From Hyphomicrobium zavarzinii ATCC 27496 (GTDB lineage: Bacteria > Pseudomonadota > Alphaproteobacteria > Rhizobiales > Hyphomicrobiaceae), in assembly GCF_000383415.1 (NCBI RefSeq), contig NZ_KB911255.1, forward strand, positions 480,001 to 544,000: a stretch of DNA of 64,000 bases. Reading direction: 5' to 3'. This document shows, piece after piece, positions 9,201 to 18,036 of the stretch. How positions within the stretch are numbered: position 1 is the stretch's first letter; every line of letters starts with the position of its first letter. The translations under genes and the position numbers were made by a program. The notes under the pieces are model-generated. The model worked only from the letters and a program-made list of their open reading frames with translations. It was not told the DNA's origin and made no database searches.

Positions 9201-12200
9201 GTTCCCATTGCCAATCGCAACCATGCGCGCTCGGAAGCGCTCATCGGTACATTCGTCAACATGCTTGTGCTGAGATCCGATGTCGACAGCGGGCAGGATT
9301 TCGCGTCGCTCCTGCGGCAGGTTCGTCAGCGCGCGCTCGACGCCTTTGCGCATCAGGACATGCCGTTCGAGCTTCTGGTGCGTGCGCTGAAACATCAGCG
9401 AGACGCCAGCCGCGCGCCTCTCTTCAACGTCCTGTTCAACATGATCAACACGCCGGTCGGTAAGCTCGATTTCGGCGGGCTCGAAGTCTCGCGCTTTGAT
9501 TTCGACCGCGAGGCCACGCAGTTCGATCTTGCAGTGATGGTGGATGCCGAGCACGATTTTTCGATCGGCTTCGAGTATGCGGCGGAGCTGTTCGAGCGGG
9601 AGACGATGGAACGTCTCGCCTCTCATTACGAGCGGGTTCTTCGGGCTGTGGCCGCTTCCGAAACGGTGACGATAGCGGCTCTCCCGATGATGGATGCCGA
9701 GGAGGCCGCATGGATCTCCTCGTTCGGGCGGGGGCGCGATCTTGCGTTGCGCGCGGAGACGGTTCCTGCGTGGCTGGCGCCTGCGTTCGAGAGAAATGCC
9801 GACGAACCCGCGGTTGTGTTCCAAGGGCGCGCGACGAGCTATGGGGAGCTGGGCCGTGCGGCGGACGCGGTTGCACGCGCGTTGCGTGCGCGCGGGATCG
9901 GCCGAGGCGACCGCGTCGGGCTCTATGCCGTCAGGTCCGTCGAGATGCTGGTGGCGCAGCTCGGCATTCTGAAGTCCGGCGGCGCTTATGTGCCGCTCGA
10001 CCCCACCAATCCCGCTGCGCGGCTGCGCTACATGGCGGGCGATGCAGGCCTCGGACTCATTCTCACCCATGCTCCGGAGGGAGCGCTCGTGGATTGGGCA
10101 TCCGAGACCTCGCGTCTCGACGTCGGCAAGGCGATTTCCGAAGGGGCGGATCTGGCGCGGACCGATGATGCGTGGGACGTGTCGCGTGATGCCGGTCCGG
10201 ATGATGCCGCCTACATTCTCTACACGTCGGGCTCGACAGGGGAACCGAAAGGCGTGGTGGTCCCTCACCGCCCGGTTGTGAACCTGCTCGCGAGCGTGGA
10301 GCAGGAGCCGGGGCTTGCCGCATCCGACCGCATTCTCGCGGTGACCACGCTGAGCTTCGACATTTCCATCACTGAAACGTTGTTGCCGCTCGGCGCCGGG
10401 GCGCAGATCGTGCTGGCTGGCGGCGACGAGATCGCGGATGGCGCTGCCTTGTGGCGCCTGATTGACGAGCACGGCGTATCCGTGGTGCAGGCGACGCCGT
10501 CGACCTGGTATCTGCTGCTGGCAGCGGGATGGCCCGGCTCACCGTGGCTCAAGACGGCTATCGTAACGGGCGAGCCGCTTCCGCCGGATTTGGCAATGGC
10601 CTTGCGGGTGCGTTGCGAGGCGGTCTGGAACATGTATGGGCCGACCGAGACGACGGTCTGGTCCACCGGCGGGCTGGTGGCAGACCCCGCGGAACAACGC
10701 ATCTCCATTGGACGGCCGATTGCCAATACGCAGGTCTACGTGCTCGATGCCGGCATGCGGCGGTGCCCTATCGGTGTCGAGGGTGAGCTGTTCATCGGCG
10801 GGCTTGGCGTCAGCGCGGGCTACCTCAAACGGCCGGAGCTGACGGCGGAGCGATTTTTGGCAGATCCGTTCTTCCCCAGCGACGGCCAGGCGAGGCTCTA
10901 TCGCACGGGTGATCGCGCCTTGTGGCGCAAAGACGGCATGCTGTTGCATCTCGGCCGGTCGGATTCGCAAGTGAAGATCCGAGGATACCGGATCGAGCTT
11001 GCGGAGATCGAGGCGGCGCTGGCGCGGCATCCGCAGGTCTCACGTGCGGCAGTCGACGTCCGTGATTTCGGCGGAGACAAACGGCTCGTCGCGTATGTGG
11101 CGTCGGGCGCGGAGCCTGCGGGGCGAGAGGCGCTTCGGGATCATCTGCGCGCCCTTCTGCCGGACTACATGGTACCGCAGCATTTTACCGAAATGGAAGC
11201 CTTGCCGCTGCTTGGGAGCGGAAAGATCGATCGCAAGCAGCTGGCGGCAGGGCCGCTGCCCGATCTCACGATCGAAGCCGCGACGCCGCCGCGAAACCTC
11301 ACCGAGCAGGCCATTTGGGAGATCTGGCGTGAGGTTCTCGGCACCGAGCGCTTCGGCGTTCACGAGAACTTCTTCGATCTCGGCGGTCATTCCATGCTGG
11401 CGGTGCGCGTCGTGAACCGCATCCGGGCCGATATCTCGCCGCGGTGCACGCTACCGCTGTTTTTCCAGAACCCCACCGTCGCCGGATTGGGCGCGGCAAT
11501 GAGCATGCGTCCGCATCTCGAGCAGCCATCGCTCGTGTCGCTGCAGGAGCAAGGGGAGGGACCGCCGCTGTTCTGCATCTGCGGCATCCATCTCTATCAG
11601 GAGCTGGCGGACCAGCTTGCGCCGCATACGCCGGTTTACGCGATCTTCGTTCCGTGCGAGCTCGGCATCCTGAACGGAGACGCGGATGAGAGATCGCGTT
11701 TTATCTCGGTCGAGACGCTTGCGGCCGACTATCTCGTCGAGGTGCGCAAGAAGCAGCCGCACGGTCCCTATTCTCTCGCCGGGCTGTCGTTCGGAGGCTT
11801 GCTCGCCTACGAAATGGCCCAGCAGCTTCGCCGCGCCGGTGAGGAGGTCGCGTTCCTCGCGATGTTCGATACAGTGATGCCTGAGCGCAAGATCAGGACA
11901 GTCGCACGCCGCGCGCTGCATCACGTGCAGATGTTCCCGAAAGAGGGCGTGATGCCGGGGTTTGTGCGCGGGCGTGCGCGCTTTTCGGAGCTGATCAGTG
12001 CGTTTGCAGGCCCGGCCGGGGACGCGTTCCCGGTGATGAACATCCTGGACGTTCAGGATGCCCGGCGCGCTGCTTTGCGCGATACCATCTATGCGCGGGC
12101 GGCGCGCCGATACAAGGTGAAGCCCTACGACGGAACGACGGTTCTGTTCCGGGCGGATGATAGCAAGACGCTGGACACGACGGCGCGCTGGAGGGCTGTC

Positions 12201-12338
12201 GTCCGCAACCTCGATGTGCAGCACGTTCCGGGTGATCATCTCGATGTTCTCAAGGCGCCGCATGTGAGCGTGGTCGCGCGGCAGATCCTGAAGCGGCTCA
12301 AGCGCGCGCTTTCGTCTTCGCGCATGCTGATAGGCTGA
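6222..12338 (+). CDS. Lipopeptide-type NRPS: FAAL-PCP-C-A-PCP-TE
   Basis: 2038 residues. Order: fatty-acyl-AMP ligase about 35-610 (YTSGSTSEPRGVELTH near 215, then GRRKDLIVVHGRNLYPQDIE, the FAAL signature); carrier with Ser662 in GGNSL; condensation domain with HHIIGD starting at His856; adenylation domain with YTSGSTGEPKG near 1334 and NMYGPTETTVW; carrier with Ser1724 in GGHSM; thioesterase with Ser1856 in GLSFGG and a late PGDH. The protein should activate a fatty acid, condense it with one amino acid and release the acyl-amino acid or pass it on. My manual alignment to the GrsA pocket gives D-I-T-Q-I-T-M-V-W-K, which I do not recognise. ATG 6222 lacks a good ribosome site; GTG 6291 is an alternative. 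The gene is 136 bp after two EPS glycosyltransferase genes on the same strand. Confidence 0.92.
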   Translation: MLAGASGWLRRHVGRGNSRGCDNVTHVSPRDRLRALSPKASKLRTASPEDRAPADLRTLFLRQCSRLGATTVAYALLADNLGIACQITYEELQRRVFTLAYALAARCEPGERVLLAFDNGLESIELFWACIVAGAVPIPAPAPAPRQFAEIGYRRLQGIAADAGASLVVTTADQLAKLPLPVPDNWVSYEALDGGLATAPPDVTVSESDLAYLQYTSGSTSEPRGVELTHANVLHHCAVITRTADSSTEPVSSLNWLPWFHDFGLVQGVIAPLYKGATSYLMPTVSFMRRPLSWLEGIAKYRVSHSGGPDTAYLSCVRALARRPNWTVDLGSWSLATSGGEPVRADTVQAFLRAFAPHGFRSEAFAPAYGMAEAVLAVSLNCEETPPRFLRLDSAALERNEVCEAPGHAADAKTLVGCGAVLDGLDLRIVDAETGVERAPNRVGEIWVRGLTIGQGYWGKPDESREAFGAELAGSGERFLRTGDLGFLHDGQLYISGRRKDLIVVHGRNLYPQDIEHTAEAAHDAVREGGVIALGIERSVGEAVVLLAECSGRPDEAAIRDLAERIRREVSAEHGVEVHDVVVLKRGALPQTSSGKPQRAVARQRYLARGFEGERLNGGPAVQASRDPADATERVVADAWMAVLGLDRCNVDDDFFLQGGNSLTATQLVSRLKAASGVDLAIRSVFEAPTIAGLARKLRDEAGRSVSSCVDRGQGGEIVLADATPLSFSQERMWFIHQQAPESPAYHMPLALRLRGTVDADAMEAAFARVIERHDILRTTFETTASGVEPRVHLAMHVPLRRVALSAADPAARAEELERLLARLTHETFDFERGPLMRTYLVELGAGEAVLLIVMHHIIGDQWSFAVLARELAHFYRAALGAEVGLLPPLVAQYADYAAWQRSTFAGARREREEAYWEQELADLEPFALASDAPRPNHPLYRGGRVRVPLDPGLVKELTALGARHAASLSMVMMAALDALLHRHSGRTDISFGVPIANRNHARSEALIGTFVNMLVLRSDVDSGQDFASLLRQVRQRALDAFAHQDMPFELLVRALKHQRDASRAPLFNVLFNMINTPVGKLDFGGLEVSRFDFDREATQFDLAVMVDAEHDFSIGFEYAAELFERETMERLASHYERVLRAVAASETVTIAALPMMDAEEAAWISSFGRGRDLALRAETVPAWLAPAFERNADEPAVVFQGRATSYGELGRAADAVARALRARGIGRGDRVGLYAVRSVEMLVAQLGILKSGGAYVPLDPTNPAARLRYMAGDAGLGLILTHAPEGALVDWASETSRLDVGKAISEGADLARTDDAWDVSRDAGPDDAAYILYTSGSTGEPKGVVVPHRPVVNLLASVEQEPGLAASDRILAVTTLSFDISITETLLPLGAGAQIVLAGGDEIADGAALWRLIDEHGVSVVQATPSTWYLLLAAGWPGSPWLKTAIVTGEPLPPDLAMALRVRCEAVWNMYGPTETTVWSTGGLVADPAEQRISIGRPIANTQVYVLDAGMRRCPIGVEGELFIGGLGVSAGYLKRPELTAERFLADPFFPSDGQARLYRTGDRALWRKDGMLLHLGRSDSQVKIRGYRIELAEIEAALARHPQVSRAAVDVRDFGGDKRLVAYVASGAEPAGREALRDHLRALLPDYMVPQHFTEMEALPLLGSGKIDRKQLAAGPLPDLTIEAATPPRNLTEQAIWEIWREVLGTERFGVHENFFDLGGHSMLAVRVVNRIRADISPRCTLPLFFQNPTVAGLGAAMSMRPHLEQPSLVSLQEQGEGPPLFCICGIHLYQELADQLAPHTPVYAIFVPCELGILNGDADERSRFISVETLAADYLVEVRKKQPHGPYSLAGLSFGGLLAYEMAQQLRRAGEEVAFLAMFDTVMPERKIRTVARRALHHVQMFPKEGVMPGFVRGRARFSELISAFAGPAGDAFPVMNILDVQDARRAALRDTIYARAARRYKVKPYDGTTVLFRADDSKTLDTTARWRAVVRNLDVQHVPGDHLDVLKAPHVSVVARQILKRLKRALSSSRMLIG

Positions 12339-12341
12339 GAA

Positions 12342-13448
12342 ATGGCCGGATATCGCAATCCTCTTTGTGTCTCGCTCGCCGTTGCGGCGGCCGGCTGGGC
12401 AAGCCTTTTCGAAGTAAGGGCTCAAGACATGGTGCGCGCGCCCGCGGAGAGCTGGCAGGAGCACAGGCTCGGTCCCAAGCCGGGTATTTCGGTCATGTGG
12501 GTGGGGCACAGCCTCATCGAGCAGAAGGCGGACTCGGCGTGGGGCCGCGTCGACATCATGTCGGTCGTCGGCAGGCTGGCGGAGAGCCGAAAGCTTGCCT
12601 ACACCATGACGGATCACACGCTGTTCGGCTCCCCATTGTCGGCCCTCTGGCGCGGGCGGCCACACAGCTACGATCGCGACGCTTCTCCGATGGCCAAGAA
12701 GCGAGCGGTCTTCGAAACGGAGGCGGGGCGTTACGATACGCTCGTTGCGACGGAGGCTGTTCCGCTTGCGGGAACGCTCAAGTACGAGTTCAGCCCCTAT
12801 TATCTGCGCAGCTTCTACTGCACCCTGCTCAAGGCCAATCCTAAGGCACGCGTCTATCTCTACCAGACGTGGGTGAACTTCCAGGGCTCGCATCGGGCTG
12901 GAGGCAAGCCCGCGCCCGAGGGTTTCGATTGGCGCGCCGAGATGAAGGCGGAGCGGGTGCTGTGGGATGAACTTGCGGACGCGGCCCGGAAGCCGTCCGT
13001 CGTCGCGCCTCATTGGCTGCATCGGCTCGGCTGGACCTCGACATCAGATGCCGGTTGCGGCATCGAGGATCCCATTTATTCGGCCCCGGTGGGCGACGCA
13101 CTCCTGGCGCTCGATGCGCGTATGGCGGCTCCGAAGCCGGGCGATCGTTTTGAATGGCCAGACGGAAGGCCGTTTCGCCTGATCGATATGGTGGCCAATC
13201 CGGTCGTCGACTCTGCCACCGGCGCGCTCAGAGATCCCTCGAAGCCATTCGACGACATTCACGCGAGCCTTGCTGGCATCTACTTCTCGGCGCTGGTGCA
13301 CTTCGCGACGCTCTATCGGCAAAGTCCGGCCGATCTTCCATCGCCGCCCGAGATCGGCGAGCCGCTTGCGCGAACGCTCCAATGCATTGCGTGGGAGACT
13401 GTCGCTAAAAACCCGCGTTCGGGTGTGCTTGGGGACGCGGACTGCTAG
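12342..13448 (+). CDS. Secreted SGNH-hydrolase-like protein coupled to the NRPS
   Basis: 368 residues, starting 3 bp after the NRPS stop. The N-terminus reads as a signal peptide (NPLCVSLAVAAAGWASLFEVRAQD). MWVGHSLIEQ near residue 51 resembles block I of SGNH/GDSL hydrolases (Ser in GHS). FDDIHASLAGIYFSALVHFA near the C-terminus fits the late DxxH block with Asp and His. The middle part (YLYQTWVNFQG) is also seen in such proteins. Family knowledge: these are esterases or acyl-transfer enzymes acting on acylated sugars or lipids. Inferred role: periplasmic cleavage or transfer of the acyl product of the NRPS or of an EPS acyl group. Convergent with the glycosidase gene, with 7 bp between stops. 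Confidence 0.6.
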   Translation: MAGYRNPLCVSLAVAAAGWASLFEVRAQDMVRAPAESWQEHRLGPKPGISVMWVGHSLIEQKADSAWGRVDIMSVVGRLAESRKLAYTMTDHTLFGSPLSALWRGRPHSYDRDASPMAKKRAVFETEAGRYDTLVATEAVPLAGTLKYEFSPYYLRSFYCTLLKANPKARVYLYQTWVNFQGSHRAGGKPAPEGFDWRAEMKAERVLWDELADAARKPSVVAPHWLHRLGWTSTSDAGCGIEDPIYSAPVGDALLALDARMAAPKPGDRFEWPDGRPFRLIDMVANPVVDSATGALRDPSKPFDDIHASLAGIYFSALVHFATLYRQSPADLPSPPEIGEPLARTLQCIAWETVAKNPRSGVLGDADC

Positions 13449-13455
13449 CTGGCGA

Positions 13456-16044
13456 CTATTGCAGGAACAGCCAGTGCGAGCGGATGTCTGGCGTGAGGCG
13501 CAGAAGCGTGTAGCCTTCGGCGGTGGTTTCGAGCGGCACGGGTGACAGGACGCCTTCGCGATCCGCTTTGTAGGCCTTGAGCCCAGCCCGCGCGCGAATT
13601 CTGATTTCCCCTTCGACGGGCTCGGTGAGATACGGCAGACGTCCCTGCACCTCGGGTGTCGACCGGGCCGAGATCGAAACCATAAGCCTGCTCGACTGGG
13701 GCAAAGGCTCGCCGTCGAGGCTCTGAACGGCAACTGCGGCATTTGCGGTGCTCAGAGCTACGGTGACGTCGCGCAGCGCGATTGTCTTTCCGCCGAGCCA
13801 GCCGCTCGCGATCTGGGATTTCGCAGTGTTGACCGTGAAGACGCCTTGCTGCCAGTCGCGGCAGAGCTCGCCGGTGTCGGAACAAACGCTGGTCTTGCCT
13901 TCCCCGATGGCGTCGAAATCGGGATCGGTGATCTGTTTTGCGCTGCTTGCCGCAGGCTGCTCGGTGATCCAGCTCAGGGCCGGCATCTGGGGCACCCTGA
14001 TGCGCAGCTTTGAGGTTTCGGTGAGGGTTCTGATGGCGCGCGAGGTGCGTGCGTTGACCTCGGTCCCCGTAAACACCTTTTCAGGCAGGTCGAGCTCGTA
14101 TGTGCTCTTAGCCTCGCTCACATGCTTGGCGCGGAACAGAAGAGCGGCGGCCGGCATGGTCGCGAGCAGGGCCGGATCATTGTAACCCTCCCAGTTTCCG
14201 ACGGAGGCGTAGCCGTTCATGGGGGCCTGGGTATAGGCGTACTGAAGCAATGCGTTCCAGCCCTGGAGGCTTGCGACGGAGGCGAGATGGGCTGGAACCT
14301 GGAAGCGGTCGAATACGGGGAATGGCTCGACGTTCCACTCGCTGACGGAAAACGGCTTGTTGACGATCGCGCCGCCGGAGATCCAGCTCATCAGGCTCGG
14401 CGTGAAGCGCGGATTGTTCTCGACCTCGTTGGTGCCGCCGTAAGCGTGCGCATCCACCATATCGCCTTCAGCGAGCGAGGTAAGGCCGGACGTATTCATG
14501 CCGCCCCAGTAGTTGGTGCCGACGATCGGCACCTTGACGCCGAGCTTACGCAAGTGGCTCGTCATGTCGCTGAAATAGGCGTGTTCTAGGTCGGCGAGGA
14601 AGATCTTCGACGCCCCGAACTCCCAGCTTCGCCAGACCTTGCTCTTATCGAGCCCGGATTTCGCCGCGAACGCGTCGGCGCGTGCGAGATAGCGCTCCGA
14701 ATGCCAGGGCACGTTCTTGTCCGGCAACAGGCCGTTTCCGTAGTGCTGGGTGAGGTCGTTCTCATTCGTGATCAGCACGGTGACGACGGCCGGATCATCC
14801 TTGTAGGCGAGCCCGGTGTGAGGGTTCACATGCGAGAGGTAAGCGTCCGCGAACTCCTTCGTGCGGGCCTTGATGCTGTCGTTGACATACATGTAGCCCT
14901 TCATTTCGGCCGTGGCACCGTCCTTGTCCGCGATCTCCTGGAACGCATCGACGCCGTCGGCCTTCTTGAGCTTCCGTCCAACGTGGAGGTCCAGCCAGAC
15001 GTAGATGCCTTCGTCCCGGAGACACTTGATCCACCAGTCGATCTTCTCGAGCGAGGCGGCGTTGAGGGAAAGGGTGTTCGGCGGCTCGGCGCCGAAGATG
15101 TTGGGTGAGACCCAGGCCGAGTCGTGGTGATGAATGCGGACCAGATTGAAGCCAAGCTTCGAAATGCGCTTGGCCTGATTGCGCACGAGCTCGGGCGTGG
15201 TGCCCTGGAACAGCGCGTAGCCCGACAGGTTCGTGCCCCAGAAGCGGGCCTTGGTTCCATCCTCGAACACCAGGTCCTCGCCGACCGCGTGCAGGAAGCC
15301 CCGCTTTCCGGCGGGCTTCTCTTCGGCGTTAAGGAAGCTCAGGTCGACAGGCGTGCGGTTCCAATGGATGTCGCTTGCCCACCAGGTGTCCTTCTTCTCG
15401 CCCAGGCGCTCGGAGAGAGTGGGCACGAACTCGCCCGGAAGGGACACCGTCATCTTGAGATCGAGTGAATCGGGCCTGGTGTTCTTCTGGAGGAGATAGG
15501 CGCGGATCTCGTTACGGTTTCCCATCTCGAAGCTGAGGCTTTCGACGGGTTTGTCGAACGTGATCGTCAGGGGTGGCTTGTCCGGCTCCAGAAGCAGCGA
15601 CCATCCCATCCGGTCGGGACGCACGTCCGCCACGGGATCGAAACCCTTGCGCTTCAGCGCGTCGCTCGAAATCCTGAAGATAATGGTGCCGAAGACGTCC
15701 GTGGCGCGCTCCGGATCCTCCTTAAGCCGCAAAGCCCAAGTGGCTTTGCCGGGCTCCGAAAGCTCCACATCGGCATCGAGTGTCATTTTCTCGGCTGCGT
15801 CTCCGCGCACCGAGTAGCGGCGCAGGGGCTCCACCACGCTCGTCACCAGGCCAAGGCCGAGCCAGGACCACTCACCGCGCCAGAAACTGAACTCGGCATC
15901 CACGACGGTCGAGGTTTTGTATTCGACCCTGAAAAGGCCGGTATCGGGGTCGAATTTGGCGTGCGCCTGGGCCATTGCGGCGCTGGCGCAGAAGAGCATG
16001 GACAGTGCGATCAGAGCGGATCGGACTACGCGTTTTGCGATCAT
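13456..16044 (-). CDS. Secreted GH5-like glycoside hydrolase
   Basis: 862 residues. Signal peptide MIAKRVVRSALIALSMLFCA followed by SAAMAQA. A beta-rich N-terminal region of about 200 residues precedes a TIM-barrel part: FWGTNLSGYALFQ, RISKLGFNLVRIHHHDSAW (the GH-A Arg/His pattern), then VLITNENDLTQHYG, where Glu of NEN is the likely acid/base, and KPFSVSEWNVEPFP, where Glu of SEWN is the likely nucleophile. It is the last gene of a minus-strand run starting at 21156, so it may trim or release the polysaccharide. GGAGGAT precedes the ATG by 8 bases. The exact family and substrate are not determinable by eye. Confidence 0.78.
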   Translation of the reverse strand: MIAKRVVRSALIALSMLFCASAAMAQAHAKFDPDTGLFRVEYKTSTVVDAEFSFWRGEWSWLGLGLVTSVVEPLRRYSVRGDAAEKMTLDADVELSEPGKATWALRLKEDPERATDVFGTIIFRISSDALKRKGFDPVADVRPDRMGWSLLLEPDKPPLTITFDKPVESLSFEMGNRNEIRAYLLQKNTRPDSLDLKMTVSLPGEFVPTLSERLGEKKDTWWASDIHWNRTPVDLSFLNAEEKPAGKRGFLHAVGEDLVFEDGTKARFWGTNLSGYALFQGTTPELVRNQAKRISKLGFNLVRIHHHDSAWVSPNIFGAEPPNTLSLNAASLEKIDWWIKCLRDEGIYVWLDLHVGRKLKKADGVDAFQEIADKDGATAEMKGYMYVNDSIKARTKEFADAYLSHVNPHTGLAYKDDPAVVTVLITNENDLTQHYGNGLLPDKNVPWHSERYLARADAFAAKSGLDKSKVWRSWEFGASKIFLADLEHAYFSDMTSHLRKLGVKVPIVGTNYWGGMNTSGLTSLAEGDMVDAHAYGGTNEVENNPRFTPSLMSWISGGAIVNKPFSVSEWNVEPFPVFDRFQVPAHLASVASLQGWNALLQYAYTQAPMNGYASVGNWEGYNDPALLATMPAAALLFRAKHVSEAKSTYELDLPEKVFTGTEVNARTSRAIRTLTETSKLRIRVPQMPALSWITEQPAASSAKQITDPDFDAIGEGKTSVCSDTGELCRDWQQGVFTVNTAKSQIASGWLGGKTIALRDVTVALSTANAAVAVQSLDGEPLPQSSRLMVSISARSTPEVQGRLPYLTEPVEGEIRIRARAGLKAYKADREGVLSPVPLETTAEGYTLLRLTPDIRSHWLFLQ

Positions 16045-16074
16045 GTGATCCGTATCCTCCGTTCTGGGCTGTGC

Positions 16075-17214
16075 TCAGCCGTGGGCAAGCTTCCTTCGCG
16101 GAATTCTCGAGACCCGTCCGACGACCTGAAGGCCGGATGCGTTCTCGTGGTCGCGTCTCGTGCGCAAGAGGCCGGCGAACAGCTCGACCAGGAATACGAG
16201 GCCGCAGCCTCCGATCACGCTCAGCAGGATGCCGGCCACGGCGAGCTTGCGCGCGACGCTTTCTCCGACGATTGGATCCTTCGGGCGTCCGATGATGAGC
16301 AGATCGTCAGGCGAGTCGAAGATGCCGACATAGTTGTTGCCGCGCGCGCCGCCTGCCTGGTTCTGCAGGGCCTGGAAGCGATCGAGGGCGGCCTGATAGA
16401 CGCCATACAGGCGTTCGAGGTTCTGAACCACCTTCGGGTTCTCGCTGATGGCAAGGCGGAGCCTGTTGGCTGCAGCGAAAGCCCTCTTGTCGTCGTCCGA
16501 GGCCGTTTCCGGCGGAGGCTCCGCGCTCGACGACATGTCGTAGCTCGCGTTGCCGCGGCGCTGGGTCATGGTCCACAGCTGCTGAAGCTCAGCGCGCACC
16601 TGGAGCGGTGCCTGGAAGCCGCCTTCGTTGATGGCCTTCATCAAGGCCGTCTCGGCGATGGCCACGTCCTCGCTTCTGCGCATGAGCACGAATTGGGGCG
16701 CGCTGAAGATGTTCTGCTCGGGGCCGGTGAGGCCTTCCATGAGGCGCGAGAGGATGACCTCGAGGTCCCGTCCGAGGCCCACGGGATTGCGGCCTTCGAG
16801 ACCGACCTCAAGAATGGAGCCGCCCACGAGCTCGAAGGTCAGCGAAGCGCCGAGCGCTCTTGTCTGGATGAACAGCTCGGCCGGCGACTTCGCGGGAGGG
16901 AAGGCCTTGATCTGAGGCAGGATGCCTGCGAGCACGTGGTCGCTCTTCAGCCACGCTTCGATCGCGCGGACCTGCTCGTAGGTGCTGGAGCGCTGGATGG
17001 TGTTCGATCCGCCGATGCTGCGGTTTGCAGCCTGGAGGAGGATGAGCGACTTGGCGGTGTACTTGGTGGGCGCGAACTTGACGGCGAAGGCCGAAAGGAG
17101 GGCCGCGAGCAAGATCGGCAAAGCGAGAAGGAGCCAGCGCCGGCGCAGTACGTCCAGCGCGAAGACCAGATGCTCCCGGATGAATTCAGATCCAATGCCC
17201 ATGTGCGGCATCAC
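16075..17214 (-). CDS. Wzz/GumC-like polysaccharide co-polymerase
   Basis: 379 residues. Topology is typical of chain-length determinants: an N-terminal membrane helix (RRRWLLLALPILLAALLSAF), a long periplasmic part with extended helices, and a C-terminal helix (KLAVAGILLSVIGGCGLVFLV) ending in a short basic tail. There is no fused kinase domain; the ATPase-like partner is the separate gene 47 bp upstream. Likely role: controlling chain length and linking polymerisation to the OPX channel. It is part of the minus-strand run from the flavin reductase to the glycosidase. Confidence 0.82.
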   Translation of the reverse strand: MMPHMGIGSEFIREHLVFALDVLRRRWLLLALPILLAALLSAFAVKFAPTKYTAKSLILLQAANRSIGGSNTIQRSSTYEQVRAIEAWLKSDHVLAGILPQIKAFPPAKSPAELFIQTRALGASLTFELVGGSILEVGLEGRNPVGLGRDLEVILSRLMEGLTGPEQNIFSAPQFVLMRRSEDVAIAETALMKAINEGGFQAPLQVRAELQQLWTMTQRRGNASYDMSSSAEPPPETASDDDKRAFAAANRLRLAISENPKVVQNLERLYGVYQAALDRFQALQNQAGGARGNNYVGIFDSPDDLLIIGRPKDPIVGESVARKLAVAGILLSVIGGCGLVFLVELFAGLLRTRRDHENASGLQVVGRVSRIPRRKLAHG

Positions 17215-17261
17215 TCCATTGCAGATCGTCCAGGCGGCCGGTTTCGGCCGCCGTCAGGGTG

Positions 17262-18029
17262 TCAACTTTCCAGGATGCTGCTGCCAGGAAGCTTCCAGTC
17301 GTTCAGGATCAGGCCGCCGACCTTCAATTCCATGATCGCGCACGTTTGCACGCACGAGATCAGATCCTTGCGCTGCATGGTGCCGCTCAGGCAGACGAGA
17401 AAGACGAGATCGCACGCGGCGCCCGAGATGGCTGTAGCAGGAACCGGCTGGCCGGATTTCTGCAGCACGGGGGGCAGATCGACGATGATGGTGTAGCCAG
17501 ATCGCGAGGCGGTATCGAGCGCATGGTGAAGCTCGGAAAGCGTCTTCTCGTGCAGCAGAGGCACGGCGGTGCCATCGACGACGCTGAGGCCCGGCCGGAT
17601 CTCCGACGCATAGTCCAGAAGCGTGATCGGGGCTGCGGGGGCGTGAGCGGAGCCGAGGCTCGAAAAATCGACTCCGCTCAGGTCGACGAGAAGCGTCTTT
17701 CTTCCGAAGTTCGAGATTGCTCCTGCGAGCTGGCGGCTGGTGACCGTTACGCCGACGCCAGGGCGTGCGCCGGTGACGCCGATGATGTGCGCCGACTGCG
17801 TGTTGGCAATCGCGATGATCTTCGCCATGCGGCGGGCGCTGGTGGGGTCACCGAAGAACATGTCGCAACTGTCGGCCTCCTGTGCCGCGGCATCTCCCTC
17901 GTCGGCAGCCGGGCGCGCCAGTTTCGACTCGACGGGAGCCGTATCGGCATCGGCGGATGGGTTTGCGAGGATCTGACTTAGCTTCTGGGTCGCGTCGAGA
18001 GGGTTCGGTATGCGTTCGAAAATAGTCAT
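17262..18029 (-). CDS. Wzc/CpsD-like P-loop ATPase with degenerate Walker A
   Basis: 255 residues. The MinD/ParA-type fold of bacterial tyrosine kinases is visible: HIIGVTGARPGVGVTVTSRQ (81-100), KTLLVDLSGVD (111-121, Walker A' position), YTIIVDLPPVLQ (Walker B-like) and DLVFLVCLSGTMQRKDL. The canonical P-loop lysine is replaced by valine (Val94 in PGVGVT); the codon is GTA. No C-terminal tyrosine cluster is present; the protein ends at LPGSSILES. It sits directly upstream of the Wzz-like gene, the normal place for the cytoplasmic kinase half of a split ExoP/Wzc. It may be a non-catalytic regulator or may bind nucleotide in a noncanonical way. Confidence 0.75.
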   Translation of the reverse strand: MTIFERIPNPLDATQKLSQILANPSADADTAPVESKLARPAADEGDAAAQEADSCDMFFGDPTSARRMAKIIAIANTQSAHIIGVTGARPGVGVTVTSRQLAGAISNFGRKTLLVDLSGVDFSSLGSAHAPAAPITLLDYASEIRPGLSVVDGTAVPLLHEKTLSELHHALDTASRSGYTIIVDLPPVLQKSGQPVPATAISGAACDLVFLVCLSGTMQRKDLISCVQTCAIMELKVGGLILNDWKLPGSSILES

Positions 18030-18036
18030 TCCACAC

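Noticed and set aside
15961-17496. A 511-codon frame on the plus strand across the Wzz-like gene and its neighbours
   Set aside because: It crosses three minus-strand gene boundaries and has no family signature; the minus-strand genes have signal peptides, membrane helices and ribosome sites.
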